The notes: generated by a model not told the origin, from the sequence alone. A DNA stretch of 64,000 nucleotides from Diadema setosum (GCF_964275005.1 NC_092685.1:15908579-15972578), one strand, 5' to 3'; positions 33,698 to 63,815 are shown, counted from the first letter of the stretch. Translations and numbers: made by a program.

Positions 33698-35256
33698 GTA
33701 TGGTTGAGGGGTCTAGATATCGCGCACGAAAATTTGAAATGCTCTTATAATAGAAGTTATTCCATAATCGTACCTGAATTTCTCAATGAATATCACGAAA
33801 ATGCAGAAAAATCACCTCCCAAAATCTCTTGATGATACGATGACGGAGTAGTGCGCTGTCGCCGTTTGTATGTCGGACTTTTTTTTATGCGTTCAATTTC
33901 TCGGGGTATGTAAAGATCGCGCAGCTGCCCTCTGTAGTTTCATGCGTGAAAGTGTCTGCCCCTCTGCGGCTGTAACGTGCTCCGGCTTTCGTAGAATATT
34001 TTTTCACTTGATATTAAATTTGCCCCTGTTAAGCAACAGCAGTATTATTATTGTTATTATTATTATTATCATTATTACTATTATCACCACCACCATCATC
34101 GATCATCATAATCATCATCTTTTTTTTTTTGTTTATGAAGCAATGTCATGCTGAAAGTACAGCTCGATTCTTTTTTTTTTCTTATGAATGCACTGTCATG
34201 CTAAAAGGACAGCTCCATTTGATTTTAATGAAAGTAAGTAAGCAGTGTATGTTGTTTTTTTTTCGATGCGTTGTATATTCTTTACGAATGCACTGTTTCT
34301 GCTGAAAGTACAGCTTGGTTTGATTTCATTATAATTGTGTTTTGTTGAATCGTGGATTCTATGATACATGTGATTTGATTTATCATGAAACTGTATTGAA
34401 TATGGAATCAATAAAAGATTATGGAAAAAAATCATCATCATTATCATTTTCATTATTATTATTATCACTTCCACCACCATCATCATTTTATCATTCTTAT
34501 TATCATTATTTTTATCACTGATATTTTCATAATCTTTAATGATTTTCATTCATAAAGTTTTCTTACAATATTTCTAATCACTTTAGCCAATAATATACAC
34601 GTAATATAAAATGGAAAAAAGTAAAATATGAACATATATTTTGTGTGTGTGTGTGTGTTTGTGTGTGTGCTTACCCATTCGTCACCCTCTCATTTTCGTC
34701 ACCCATTTGTCACACTCTCATCTAATTTTTCTTCAGTATCATTATGACCCTCCCCTGTCACAAATATATCACAAGTTAGCGCAAGAAATCACAAGCAAAT
34801 TCAAATTGAAATCACACTTCAACTTCGATACACTGAAATATTTATTCCTTTGTAATATTATAATCGTTGTGTTAAAATTTGACTTAAAACAACATTTATT
34901 GTTCTTGTGTATGATGACGTCACGTGGTAAACGATCGATCGAACAAATTACGAATTCTATCGACTACGAACGAGACAAGCGAGACGACACGTCTAGGCTA
35001 CAACATCCTTAGAACAGATTTTAAGGTTAGGTAGGTAAATTACAAGGTAAAAAATTGGAAATTTAGTGGAAAATTTGTTGGAAATCAAAATTTCTTACCT
35101 GCTTCCTTCTCATGTTGGGCGGTAAGTCAGGTATGTTTATTCCATGGGCGTATCGGCAAATTTTGCGCTTAGTCCTACGCGTAATATCGCTTGCTATACG
35201 CAGTTACGCTATGCGCGATCATTAGGTCCCTGCGCGAGACCTAGTACCCTTACTAT
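33698..35256. repeat. Duplicated segment, copy 1
   Basis: 33698-34000 and about 34929-35256 are nearly identical to 63138-63442 and 63447-63815, in the same order and orientation. Copy 1 has about 930 extra bases (34001-34928) rich in ATT/ATC triplets, a GT run and three imperfect repeats of a CTGAAAGTACAGCT phrase. Shared parts include GGTTGAGGGGTCTAGATATC, CGCTGTCGCCGTTTGTATG and TTACGCTATGCGCGATC. On the minus strand both copies contain ATGAGAAGRAAGCAG followed by a consensus donor GTAAGAA. Nature unknown: mobile element or segmental duplication. Confidence 0.8.
34040..34120. repeat. ATT/ATC triplet low-complexity tract
   Basis: TATTATTATTATTATC and CACCACCACCATCATCATC tracts within duplicated segment copy 1; a similar tract lies at 34430-34510. 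Confidence 0.8.
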
Positions 35257-35272
35257 ACTACATGAAGAGAGC

Positions 35273-35498
35273 TGTTGCGACACGGATTGTCGCCCCTACA
35301 CGGATTGTCGCCTCCTGCTCGGGGCGACAATCCGTGACGGGCGCTGGCGGCACGGATTGTCGCCCCCTACACGGATTGTCGCCTGGCGACAATCCGTGAC
35401 GCTTGTGCAGTTCCCAGTTTTTGACCTCGAAGGCGACAATCCGTGTTTGCAAAAAAATTGTTGCGACACGGATTGTCGCCCCGTCACAGATTGTCGCC
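35273..35498. repeat. Left arm of foldback element: nine 14-bp modules
   Basis: Module CACGGATTGTCGCC (plus) or its complement (minus) at 35281(+), 35299(+), 35323(-), 35351(+), 35370(+), 35385(-), 35432(-), 35467(+) and a variant at 35485(+). The first six match the right arm in order and spacing. Pairs of opposite modules can form hairpins by themselves. Confidence 0.9.
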
Positions 35499-36817
35499 CC
35501 GGGCTCGGGGTGGTTCCTCCGGTGTTAAGCTTTGGTGGGATGGGTATGACTGGTAAGTTATGCGTATGTGTGTGTGTGGGGGGGGGGGTGTGCGTGTGCG
35601 TGTGTGTGTGTGTGTATTGTGAGCTGCATGATATGTGATGTGTATGATTTGTTGTGTGTGTGTATCTGTGTGTGTGTGTGTGTGTTTGAAGTATAATAAT
35701 ACAATATGTAGAAACTGTGCATGTGTGGTGGTCATAGTGGTAGTGGTTTGTTTGTCTGTGTGTATACAGTGTGCCTGTACGCTTACGTGTGTATGTGGAA
35801 TATAGAGGCGCTTCTGCGGCAATACAAACGCCTTCAGAGTGTATGAGCACGTGTTTAAAAAATTCACACCAGCGTTGATCTAAAAATAGTATGGGTGTGT
35901 GAACCAATATCAGCGGTGAGGCAGGCTAGGCGCGAGAGAGACCGAGAGAAAATACATACGAGGGAGGTACCCTCCCCAAATGTTATTTGTCTTTGTTCAT
36001 TTTTCACTGCTGTCATTTTCTTCCATCAGTCTTACAAACTAGAACGTCCATACCACTATTCTTTGTCCCAGAATAGGTTTGGCATGCTTTATGCATGAGC
36101 GAATAATTTCCACACGCCGTAAAAAAATTGTCAATCGTTAGTTGATTTTAGCACAAACGAACTGCCATTGCACACCGCTAATACATACGTAATACAAACA
36201 AACACCAACAAACACTCAAACAAATCCTCATAATGCAAATAAACCAACTCAACACTTTTTTCCTTGATATTCATTGATTTCATTCAAATCATTCATAAAT
36301 CGACTCATTCTGGGTGTTACATGAAAAAAGTTAAAATGGCAATTCGAAACAGAAACAAATCCATTTGTCAATTTATACCACAAATAATCTCACTTCAACA
36401 TAGATAACTCGATTATAGACCAACCCTACTAACAATTTCTTCACGAGAAAGTTTTGACATGTAGGGCCCTACCAAACCTATATTCCTTGAATACATTGGT
36501 TTGGATCATGTAACACCTTCTAACTTACAAGGGCATATATATAAAAAAAAAAAACACACACACAAATACATTACACGAATCTAGAATGAAATCAGTCATA
36601 AAAAACCCGACCATCCCCTCCCCTCCCCATCCGAAACAAATCTAGGGCCTACATCTATCCTAAATATTAAATCCTACCAACATCTGTCATACCATTTATA
36701 ACTATCCTTCTTCAAATCCAATCCCCAACCCACCAACCCCTGATTAAACAAAACCTAAATCATCCCACACCCACATTCACCAACCCAAATACACACACAC
36801 ACACACACACGCACGAA

Positions 36818-36990
36818 GGTTCCGTTATTCCGAAGTTTCGTTTTTTCCGAGGCTTCATTTTAATGTCCGAAACACACAATTCCCTATACCTAGAGGTTCG
36901 TTGATCCAAAAATGAAATTCGGAATAACGAACCTTCGGAATAATGAGCCTTCGGACGAATGAGCCTTCAGAGTAACAAACTTTTGCAATA
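36818..36990. repeat. CGGAATAACGAAC palindrome cluster
   Basis: Several inverted and direct copies of words such as GGTTCCGTTATTCCGAAG, CGGAATAACGAACC and TTCGGAATAATGAGCC inside the foldback element; probably an older MITE or minisatellite caught in its interior. Confidence 0.6.
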
Positions 36991-37312
36991 ACGAATTTGT
37001 TAATGTAACCCCCTTCCCACATATACCGACGCACACCCGAACCGATACCACATTCCTTCCTGATGAAACGATTTCCCAATGTTGATAAAAAAGACATAAT
37101 GGACCGTATGCAGAAAAGCAGCATCTGCCCGCACGCAAGCTCCACTCCGAATTCATAATTATACAAATCTGCCCAACAAACTCATCAAATTCAAAGCTGC
37201 TGATAAAATCAATATCAACGTTTATGCCAGCAACAGCTTACTAGTTATCCCTCCACACGCGCAGCTAAAAAACACATACGCAAAAAACTGACATAATAAA
37301 CACATTCTTCCA

Positions 37313-37313
<1 letters not shown>

Positions 37314-37352
<39 letters not shown>
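37314..37352. repeat. (CA)n microsatellite
   Basis: Uninterrupted CA run inside the foldback element. Confidence 0.9.
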
Positions 37353-37355
<3 letters not shown>

Positions 37356-37523
37356 AACGGACACTAAATTATCATGTGCACGCGCACATACACACTTCCT
37401 TGAAACTTCACCATGACTTTTTACATGGCATGTTTGCATGGATGTAGCCATGTAAGTTATGTGTTAGTATTTCAATGATTATGTCCAAAACGATATTACC
37501 CAGCAAAATGTGCTTCGAGGGCG

Positions 37524-37677
37524 GGCGACAATCCGTGCCGCCAGCCCCCTACACGGATTGTCGCCAGGCGACAATCCGTGTAGGGGGCGACAATCCGTGC
37601 CGCTAACGCCCGTCACGGATTGTCGCCCCGAGCAGGAGGCGACAATCCGTGTAGGGGCGACAATCCGTGTCGCAACA
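37524..37677. repeat. Right arm of foldback element: seven 14-bp modules
   Basis: Modules at 37524(-), 37552(+), 37567(-), 37587(-), 37613(+), 37638(-), 37656(-). Read inward from 37677 the order is the same as in the left arm for the first six modules; beyond that the arms diverge. Confidence 0.9.
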
Positions 37678-37919
37678 AGAGCACTGCTTGATAATCAGAA
37701 TATTGTCACCCAGATCAAGGCTGTGAGAGATACACTATTTGGTTCCTCAAAAATGCTGTAAAATCCGTAAAATCTGTTTTCACTCCTCCACTACTGTTTT
37801 CTTTTTTCCTTTATCAGTGTCCTTTACTACTATTATCAATGTACAAACAAAACTGAGAGGACAATCCCCCCCCCAAAAAAAAAAAAGAATAAATAAAAAT
37901 GAAAAAAAAATAGGAAGAA

Positions 37920-37923
<4 letters not shown>

Positions 37924-37986
<63 letters not shown>
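37924..37986. repeat. (TA)n microsatellite
   Basis: About 31 TA units, intergenic, just left of the 38004-38140 hairpin. A second TA run lies at 38514-38546. Confidence 0.95.
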
Positions 37987-37990
<4 letters not shown>

Positions 37991-38003
37991 ACATTGTATA
38001 TTA

Positions 38004-38140
38004 GTTACTCCCTGCTTGTTCAAGAAATACAGGCAAATATCTACGGTCTGGTACCATATTCCATGAGGCCGGAGGCCGAATGAAATATGGCAGCAGACCG
38101 TAGATATTTCCCTATTTCGTAAGAACAAGCAGGCGGTAAC
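38004..38140. mobile_element. 137-bp near-palindromic element
   Basis: Left arm GTTACTCCCTGCTTGTTC and AAATATCTACGGTCTG are mirrored by CAGACCGTAGATATTT and GAACAAGCAGGCGGTAAC, and the centre CCATATTCCAT / ATGAAATATGG pairs as well. The whole unit folds as one imperfect hairpin. Probably a foldback MITE; no target duplication is clear. Confidence 0.65.
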
Positions 38141-38508
38141 GATTTTATCTTTTTAAGTGTACTGGCCTTTGCTGTATTTTTGGGCGTTGTGCTAACCTTC
38201 TCGCTGATTTCCTTTTGTGAATGATGTTGAAATTGCCGGCTGTCAGCCATGTTGACTTACGTCTCGCGAGCTGATTATGTGCGCATATGTACACGCGCAG
38301 CTAGCTAGCTGTGTAATATCATGACGTCACATCACGGAATGTGGAAAATATTCAGTGGCAGATTTTGCCCATGCGCACAATATGACCTTATTCACAGAAT
38401 ACAGGAAATATTCAGTGGTTGGTCTGAGTAACACAGGTAATACGGAATTTATCAATTACGTGATTGACCAGTGAAATTACAGAATTCACGATCACTAAAA
38501 GATAAATA

Positions 38509-38549
<41 letters not shown>

Positions 38550-41448
38550 ATAAAGTCACTAAAAGCATTACTGTGCACAGATGATATACCCCAGTGTATG
38601 CAATAGTGGTGAGAAATGATAGCAATATATTAGTTACTTTATAAATGGAAATAATGTTCAAAGTGTTTTTGAATGTCATTTGTCAAATCTTCTCTCTCTC
38701 TCCCTCTCTCTCTCACACAAATAATAATAACAAATAAAAACTGACATGAAATTGATTGAAAGTAGAATATATAACTCACATATATTTTCTCTCATGCAGA
38801 CATTGAAAAGAATGACATTATGAACAATTTGAGAGAAAAGAATTGAAATAATAATAGTACAGTGGTACGACCAAACATCAAAAAGTGACCTGTGTTTAAT
38901 ATTCAATGATACTATTAAAAATGTGGCATTTTTATCAACATAGTCAGGTCTCCTTCAAGTCGTAACTCACATTGCCATGACATCTTGGGGTATAGAAACA
39001 TACAGAGAACATTGATCAAAGTATAAAGGAATATACTAAGTACAGTGGACATGGTCGCCAACATTCATCCAACGAAATCAGAATTACAAAGAGTAACCAG
39101 GGACATACTAGTGTGTTACATGCAACTCAATGGGACATACATGATTCCCAAAATCTTAGGAGATTTTTATACAGTGTACTCTCTCTTCAAGACATGAAGG
39201 GGATTTTCAAGCTTTCAGGAAACATCCTGCAGAATCGGGAGATCTGTAAATTTGAAGCAAGGTTTGAATAAGACTTTTAAACTATTTCGTATATATTTCC
39301 TATAGGTATTTTACCCTCAGATTTTTCTCTCTTTTTTTTGAGGGGGGGGGGGAGGGTGGAAATGAAGGTTTGCAGTGAAGGGCTACTGCTTGAAGTAGAC
39401 CACTGAGTCTTCAAACAGAGAAGCAAAGCCAAAGATAATATAACAAAATCATCTCCTCATTTCTTCATTTTCTTGAATGTCATTGATATGCTGCACTCCA
39501 GGCAATTGAGACAAAAAAAGTTAAACATTTGCTGTTGGTTTTGTTATTGTTTTTTTTTTTTTGAGGGCACATTTATCTTTTTTATCATTTGCAAGGTGAA
39601 TGCAAGTTTGATAGACATTTGGGGATTTTACTGCGGACTATCAAACAAGCTTACATGCAACTGAGCTTGAAGATTATGTCTTACTACTTAATACAGTAAT
39701 ATTCTTTGACATAACCCATTTGGCATTGCTTTCTCCATCAAGAAATATGTATTGTACACAGTTATCTCCTTTTTCCCTTGTTTCTCTGTCTCTTTCTGTC
39801 CAATTACCTGTAAAACTTTGGCATCCACAACCTCAACTATATCATTTTGACTTGATAAAGCATACCATGCTTCACTGTACCTCTTTCTGTTGCACAAGAC
39901 AATAAGAGCTCTACCCTTTTTTTTCAAACACAAGATCTGAAGATCTGAACAGACATGTAAAACAACAGAGTACATAGTTCTGACCATTTCTATTCATGCC
40001 ATTGTGGTGGTAAGTAATAAAAACACATGTGACATGATTATCTATTTTTCTTAACTGCAATGTGCACCAGATTACCTCAATCACATATGACAATTACATG
40101 CAAGTCAGGTATAACAGGAGTACATCCCCAACAAGATGAAGACCTCAAAACAAAACAAAGCATGGTAACAAAACAACAACAAAAATGAACATACAAATAT
40201 ATCCAACACACGAATGAATGACTAGGCAGTAATGGCATGGGACTCGTGAGATCATGGAATCAGAATGAAATCTACCTGCCCTTGCACAGCCAGTATAACC
40301 ACAATTCTCCTCTGGCTCACCTTTAAGCTTCCTCCTTAGATTGCTGTTATGTCTGCATGAGAAAATTCCCTTATAAGAGAAAGTACCATACACAAGGTCA
40401 GAGGAAGCAAACCAACTATGGTGTTATGGGAGCCAAATGGCTACATTTCCTTCTTCAAATAAAAAGGTAAAGAAAAAAGGAATAATTCCAGTGTATGAGA
40501 CCAAAGAATAAGGAAATCTACTGATGAGACACTACCGGATACAGAGACCCATGAACAAGTCCTAAAGAATCATTCTCTGTACAAACTAACAGTAAGAAGT
40601 GCGCTCAAACACATGACTGATGCCAAAAAGAGCACATGGAAAAAAAAAAGAAGTGACTACTTTCAAGTGTATAGACAGCTCTGACTTGCCTTGTTGTGTC
40701 TTGTTATGTCTTGGCCTAAAGCTTTGTCAATTTCAAGCCTTTGCTCCATGTATGATGGTTAATCTAAACTTATCATATGCCTTGACTGTGCAAGATACAC
40801 GCTGCAGCAGGTTTATTGATTGTGATACCGGTATCTCACCCCTTTTAATAGTGTTACCTGGTTTATCAAACTGGGGTGGGGGGGGGGGGGGGAATAAGGA
40901 AGCCCCCAAAGAGTGAAAATGAAATGAAGGCGTAGAAACAAATCCAAAATGGGATGAGGGTTATCAAAATATTTAAGCATACAATCATTCTCACATCACA
41001 TCCATTTGGACAGACAGGAGAACTAAATATGAAAGGAATCCAAGCTTGGCATCGGGATACCAAATCTCAGCTCAAGAGGAAATACCCCTTGTAATGTCTC
41101 TTTGTAATGTCTCTTAATGTCTCTCAACATTCTTGATATGGAGGAATAGAGCAGCAATGTCTCTTGTTGATGAGTGACACGGCCATTTGAAGAACACTTG
41201 GGAAGAGATTGACTGCGTGTCCTCACAGGCTAGGCATGACACGTTCTGACTTGAAGAAATGTGATTAACATGTTCCTGTACTCAGCATCAGGGCATCAAG
41301 AAGAAGAGTAGATCACGGAAAGATAATGCTCCATCATTAAACTCAAGTTCAAGTTTCTGCCAAGACTCTGAAAGAGCTGCTTTGGTATGGCAGAGAAATA
41401 TAAAGTCTGTTGATTTCAAGAATCATGGTTGGCATAGTCACAGACAGA
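38141..41448. other. Intergenic region GPATCH11-SRP54, SRP54 3' flank
   Basis: Contains a TA run, a G run at 40874-40891 and otherwise unremarkable AT-rich DNA. A minus-strand AATAAA (TTTATT near 40812) could end SRP54, giving a 3' untranslated region of about 640 bases. No gene recognised. Confidence 0.35.
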
Positions 41449-60300
<18,852 letters not shown>

Positions 60301-60575
60301 AAAGGAAACACTGAGCAACGTGTCAGCGTCAAAAGCTGGCGCTCTTTGTGCGTGTGCATAGAGCTGTATTTACATCTGTAATAGACCTCTATGTGCGTGT
60401 GTCACTTTTTAATAGGCCTACACGGCCTTATGGTGTGCCACGGTGATTTTGTTTTTGTTTTGTCCATGTGTAGGAGGTAGGGGTCTATGAGTTTGTTTTA
60501 TGAAGTGTTGATGAAAGCCTTAGGTGATTGTAATGTGAGAGAAGTGTAAAAGTGGTAGACCTATACTAGTAGAAC

Positions 60576-63121
60576 CAGTGGCGTAACTACGGGGGGGGGG
60601 GGGGGGGGCATGGGGGGCACGTGCCCCCCCAATCCGCTGGTAAAAAAAAGGAGAACAAAAAAAGAAAAAAAAACCTACCAAAATGGTAATTCAAGGGTTA
60701 GTAAACTGATTTTGAAATCGACATGAAAGGATGATCAAGAAAAAAGATATTTTTCTAAGATTTCTTTTAACCATTTAACTAAAGAGGTATTATAGTGAAA
60801 CATTGTTCAAAAAGCCCGGAGACGACAAAAGATTGTGATTCAGCGTGATTCCTGGTTGGCATTTTGAATATAGGATGTGCGCAGTGTACTCAGAACATGC
60901 TACGCAATGTGATGTTTGATATATAGGTTGTACGCATTTGCTATCAAAGCTTGATCATTGCTTTTGCAGTGCTGCTTTACATACTAGTCTATATTAAAAT
61001 GCCTTGCATTGCCAATAATAAGACTTGACCTTGGCTATTTCCTAACTTTTCCATCTATATGAAACACACACACTCACAAACGCAAACAAATTAGGGGATG
61101 CTCTATATAAAGTGCAGATTTTGGACATCCTTCTCCCGCTTGGTCACTTCGACGCCCCCTCGCTGGTCATACTCCCCCAATCATAAACATAAACCAACAC
61201 CCTTGACTACCAGTGGCGGATCCAGGGGGTGCACCGGGCGCCCCCTCCCTCCAAAGCGAAAAAAAAATACATGTAGCTACAAACGACAGTTTTTAGACTG
61301 TAAAATGTCAACATTTTCAAGCTCGCTCGCTCGCATTTAACCGTTATATGCCATTCTCCTAATGTTACTGCCAATAATTGCCAGCAGTTGCGCCCGGTGC
61401 GCCCCCCCCCCCCTCCCTCCTGTGTTTCCAGAGCGAAAAATATAGCTACAAACGGCAGTTTTGGGACTGTAAAATGTCAAAATTTTCAAGCTCGCTCGCT
61501 TCGCTCGCTCGCATTTAATCGTTATGCCATTCTCCTGATGTTACTGCCAGCAATTGCCAACAGTTGCGCCCGGTTCGCCCCTTCTCCTTAATTCCAAAGC
61601 GAAAAAATATAGCTACAAACGGCAGTTTTGGGACTGTAAAATGTCAAAATCTTCAAGCTCACTCGCTTCGCTCACTCGCATTTAATCGTTATGCAATTCT
61701 CCTGATGTTGCTGTCAGTAATTGCCAGCAGTTGCGCCCGGTGCACCCCCTCCCCTTAATTTCCAAAGCGAAAAAATATAGCTACAAACGGCATTTTTTGG
61801 ACTGTAAAATGTCAAAAATTTCAAGCTCGCTCGCTTCGCTCGCTCGCATTCAACCGTTATATGCCATTCTCCTGATGTTACTGCCAGTAATTGCCAGCAG
61901 TTGCGCCCGGTGCGCCCCCCCCCCCCCGAATTTCCAAAGCGAAAAAATATAGATACAAACGGCAGTTTGGGGACTGTAGCGTAAAATGCCAAAATTTTCA
62001 AGCTCGCTCGCTTCGCTCGCTCGCATTTAATCGTTATGCCATTCTCCTGATGTTACTGCCAGCAATTGCCAGCAGTTGCGCCCGGTGCGCCCCTTCTCCT
62101 TAATTTCCAAAGCGAAAAAATATAGCTACAAACGGCAGTTTTGGGACTGTAAAATGTCAAAATCTTCAAGCTCACTCGCTTCGCTCACTCGCATTAATTT
62201 TAATCGTTATGCAATTCTCCTGATGTTGCTGTCAGTAATTACCAGCAGTTGCGCCCGGTGCACCCCCTCCCCTTAATTTCCAAAGCGAAAAAATATAGCT
62301 TCAAACGGCATTTTTGGGACTGTAAAAATTAATGTCAAAAATTTCAAGCTCGCTCGCTTCGCTCGCTCGCATTCAACCGTTATATGCCATTCTCCTGATG
62401 TTACTGCCAGTAATTGCCAGCAGTTGCGCCCGGTGCGCCCCCCCCCCCTCCCGAATTTCCAAAGCGAAAAAATATAGATACAAACGGCAGTTTGGGGACT
62501 GTAGCGTAAAATGTCAAAATTTTCAAGCTCGCTCGCTTCGCTCGCTCGCATTTAATCGTTATGCAATTCTCCTGATGTTGCTGTCAGTAATTGCCAGCAG
62601 TTGCGCCCGGTGCGCCCCCTCCCCATAATTTCCAAAGCAAAAATATATAGCTACAAACGGCAGTTTTGGGATTGTAAAATGTCAAAATTTTCAAGCTCGC
62701 TCGCTCGCATTTAATCGTTATGCAATTCTCCTGATGTTGCTGTCAGTACTAGTAATTGCCAGCAGTTGCGCCCGGTGCGCCCCCTCCCAATAATTTCCAA
62801 AGCGAAAATATATAGCTACAAACGGCAGTTTTGGGGTGTAAAATGACAAAATTTTCAAGCTCGCTCGCTTCGCTCGCTCGCATTTAATCGTTATGCCATT
62901 CATGTTACTGCCAGCAACTGCCAGCAGTTGCGCCCAGTGCAACGCCCTTAATTTCAAAAGCAAATATAGCTACAAACGGCAGTTTGGGGACTGTAAAATG
63001 TCAAAATTTTCAAGCTCGCTCGCTCCGCTCGCTCGCATTTATTTATACCGTTATGCAATTCTGATGTTGCTGCCATGAGGTGCCCCCCCCCCCCAATGTC
63101 TTCACCCACGGTACGCCACTG
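60576..63121. mobile_element. hAT-type element with 8-bp target duplication
   Basis: Ends CAGTGGCGTAACTACGG and CCGTACGCCACTG-like (CACGGTACGCCACTG) are inverted, and AGTAGAAC is repeated exactly on both flanks (60568-60575, 63122-63129). CAG...CTG ends with an 8-bp duplication fit the hAT superfamily. G or C runs sit just inside each end. About 2.5 kb, no transposase; most of the right two thirds is a tandem array. Confidence 0.85.
61211..63050. repeat. Eleven-unit tandem array, period about 170 bp
   Basis: The phrase TATAGCTACAAACGGCAG recurs near 61274, 61440, 61607, 61779, 61948, 62119, 62291, 62470, 62649, 62812 and 62967. Each unit also has AAGCTCGCTCGCTTCGCTCG, TTAATCGTTATGCCATTCTC and GCCAGCAGTTGCGCCCGG. 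The first unit begins with CAGTGGCGGATCCAGGGGG at 61211, itself a hAT-type terminus. Units 3-5 and 6-8 are matched copies of a three-unit block of about 515 bp. Apparent open frames repeat with the array and are not genes. Confidence 0.9.
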
Positions 63122-63137
63122 AGTAGAACTACTACTA

Positions 63138-63815
63138 GTATGGTTGAGGGGTCTAGATATCGCGCACGAAAATTTGAAATGCTCTTATAATAGAAGTTAT
63201 TCCATAATCGTACCTGAATTTCTCAATGAATATCACGAAAATGCAGAAAAATCACCTCCCAGAATCTCCTGATGATACGATGACGGAGTAGTGCGCTGTC
63301 GCCGTTTGTATGTCGGACCTTTTTTTATGCGTTCACCTTCTCGGGGTATGTAAAGATCGCGCAGCTGCCCTATGTAGTTTCATGCGTGAAAGTGTCTGCC
63401 CCTTTCTGCGGCTGTAGCGTGCTTCGGCTTTCGTAGAATATTATCAACGATCGATCGAACAAATTACGAATTCTATCGGCTACGATCATACGAACGAGAC
63501 AAGCGAGACGACACGTCTAGGCTACAACATCCTTAAAAAAAAAGATTTTAAGCTAAGGTAGGTAAATTATAAGGTAAAAAATTGGAAATTTAGTGAAAAA
63601 TTTGTTCCAAAAAATTGGAAATTTAGTGAAAAATTTGTTTGAAATCTAAATTTCTTACCTGCTTTCTTCTCATGTTTAGCGGTTGTCAGGTATTTTTATT
63701 CCATGGGCGTATCGGCAAATTTTGCGCTTAGTCCTACGCGTAATATCGCTTGCTATACGCAGTTACGCTATGCGCGATCATTAGGTCCCTGCGCGAGACC
63801 TAGTACCCTTACTAT
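63138..63815. repeat. Duplicated segment, copy 2
   Basis: Nearly identical to 33698-34000 joined to 34929-35256. It lacks the 930 bases found in copy 1 and has one internal tandem duplication of AAAAAATTGGAAATTTAGTG. It starts nine bases after the hAT target duplication and ends at CCTTACTAT, where similarity to copy 1 stops. Confidence 0.85.

Larger units (their letters stand above)
35273..37677. mobile_element. Foldback DNA transposon with modular inverted arms
   Basis: A 2405-bp element. Its ends TGTTGCGACACGGATTGTCG and CGACAATCCGTGTCGCAACA are inverted over about 127 bp with only a couple of mismatches, and AGAGC is duplicated directly outside (35268-35272 and 37678-37682). The arms are chains of a 14-bp module CACGGATTGTCGCC in alternating orientation. 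The interior (35510-37515) is low complexity (GT/AC runs) with a CGGAATAACGAAC palindrome cluster and no transposase, so the element is non-autonomous. The TGT/ACA ends and 5-bp duplication recall Ginger/TDD-type transposons; foldback architecture recalls sea urchin TU elements, but those are reported with 8-bp duplications. Superfamily not settled. Confidence 0.85.

Noticed and set aside
35281-35498. CRISPR-like look of regularly repeated 14-mers
   Set aside because: Modules occur in both orientations with irregular spacers and mirror the other arm; the genome is animal.
35144-35638. 164-codon frame crossing the foldback arm
   Set aside because: It runs from host flank through the inverted module chain into a GT repeat; the repeated cysteine-arginine words are just translated modules.
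37924-37986. AT-rich run as a replication origin
   Set aside because: It is a plain (TA)n microsatellite, one of three in the window.
61098-63078. Repeated open frames such as those containing SLRSLAFNRYAILLMLL
   Set aside because: They recur with the 170-bp tandem unit on both strands and depend on unit length, so they reflect the array and not a gene.
60576-63121. Retroviral or LTR element
   Set aside because: Ends are inverted, not direct, with an 8-bp duplication and no retroviral frames; no LTR pair was seen anywhere in the window.
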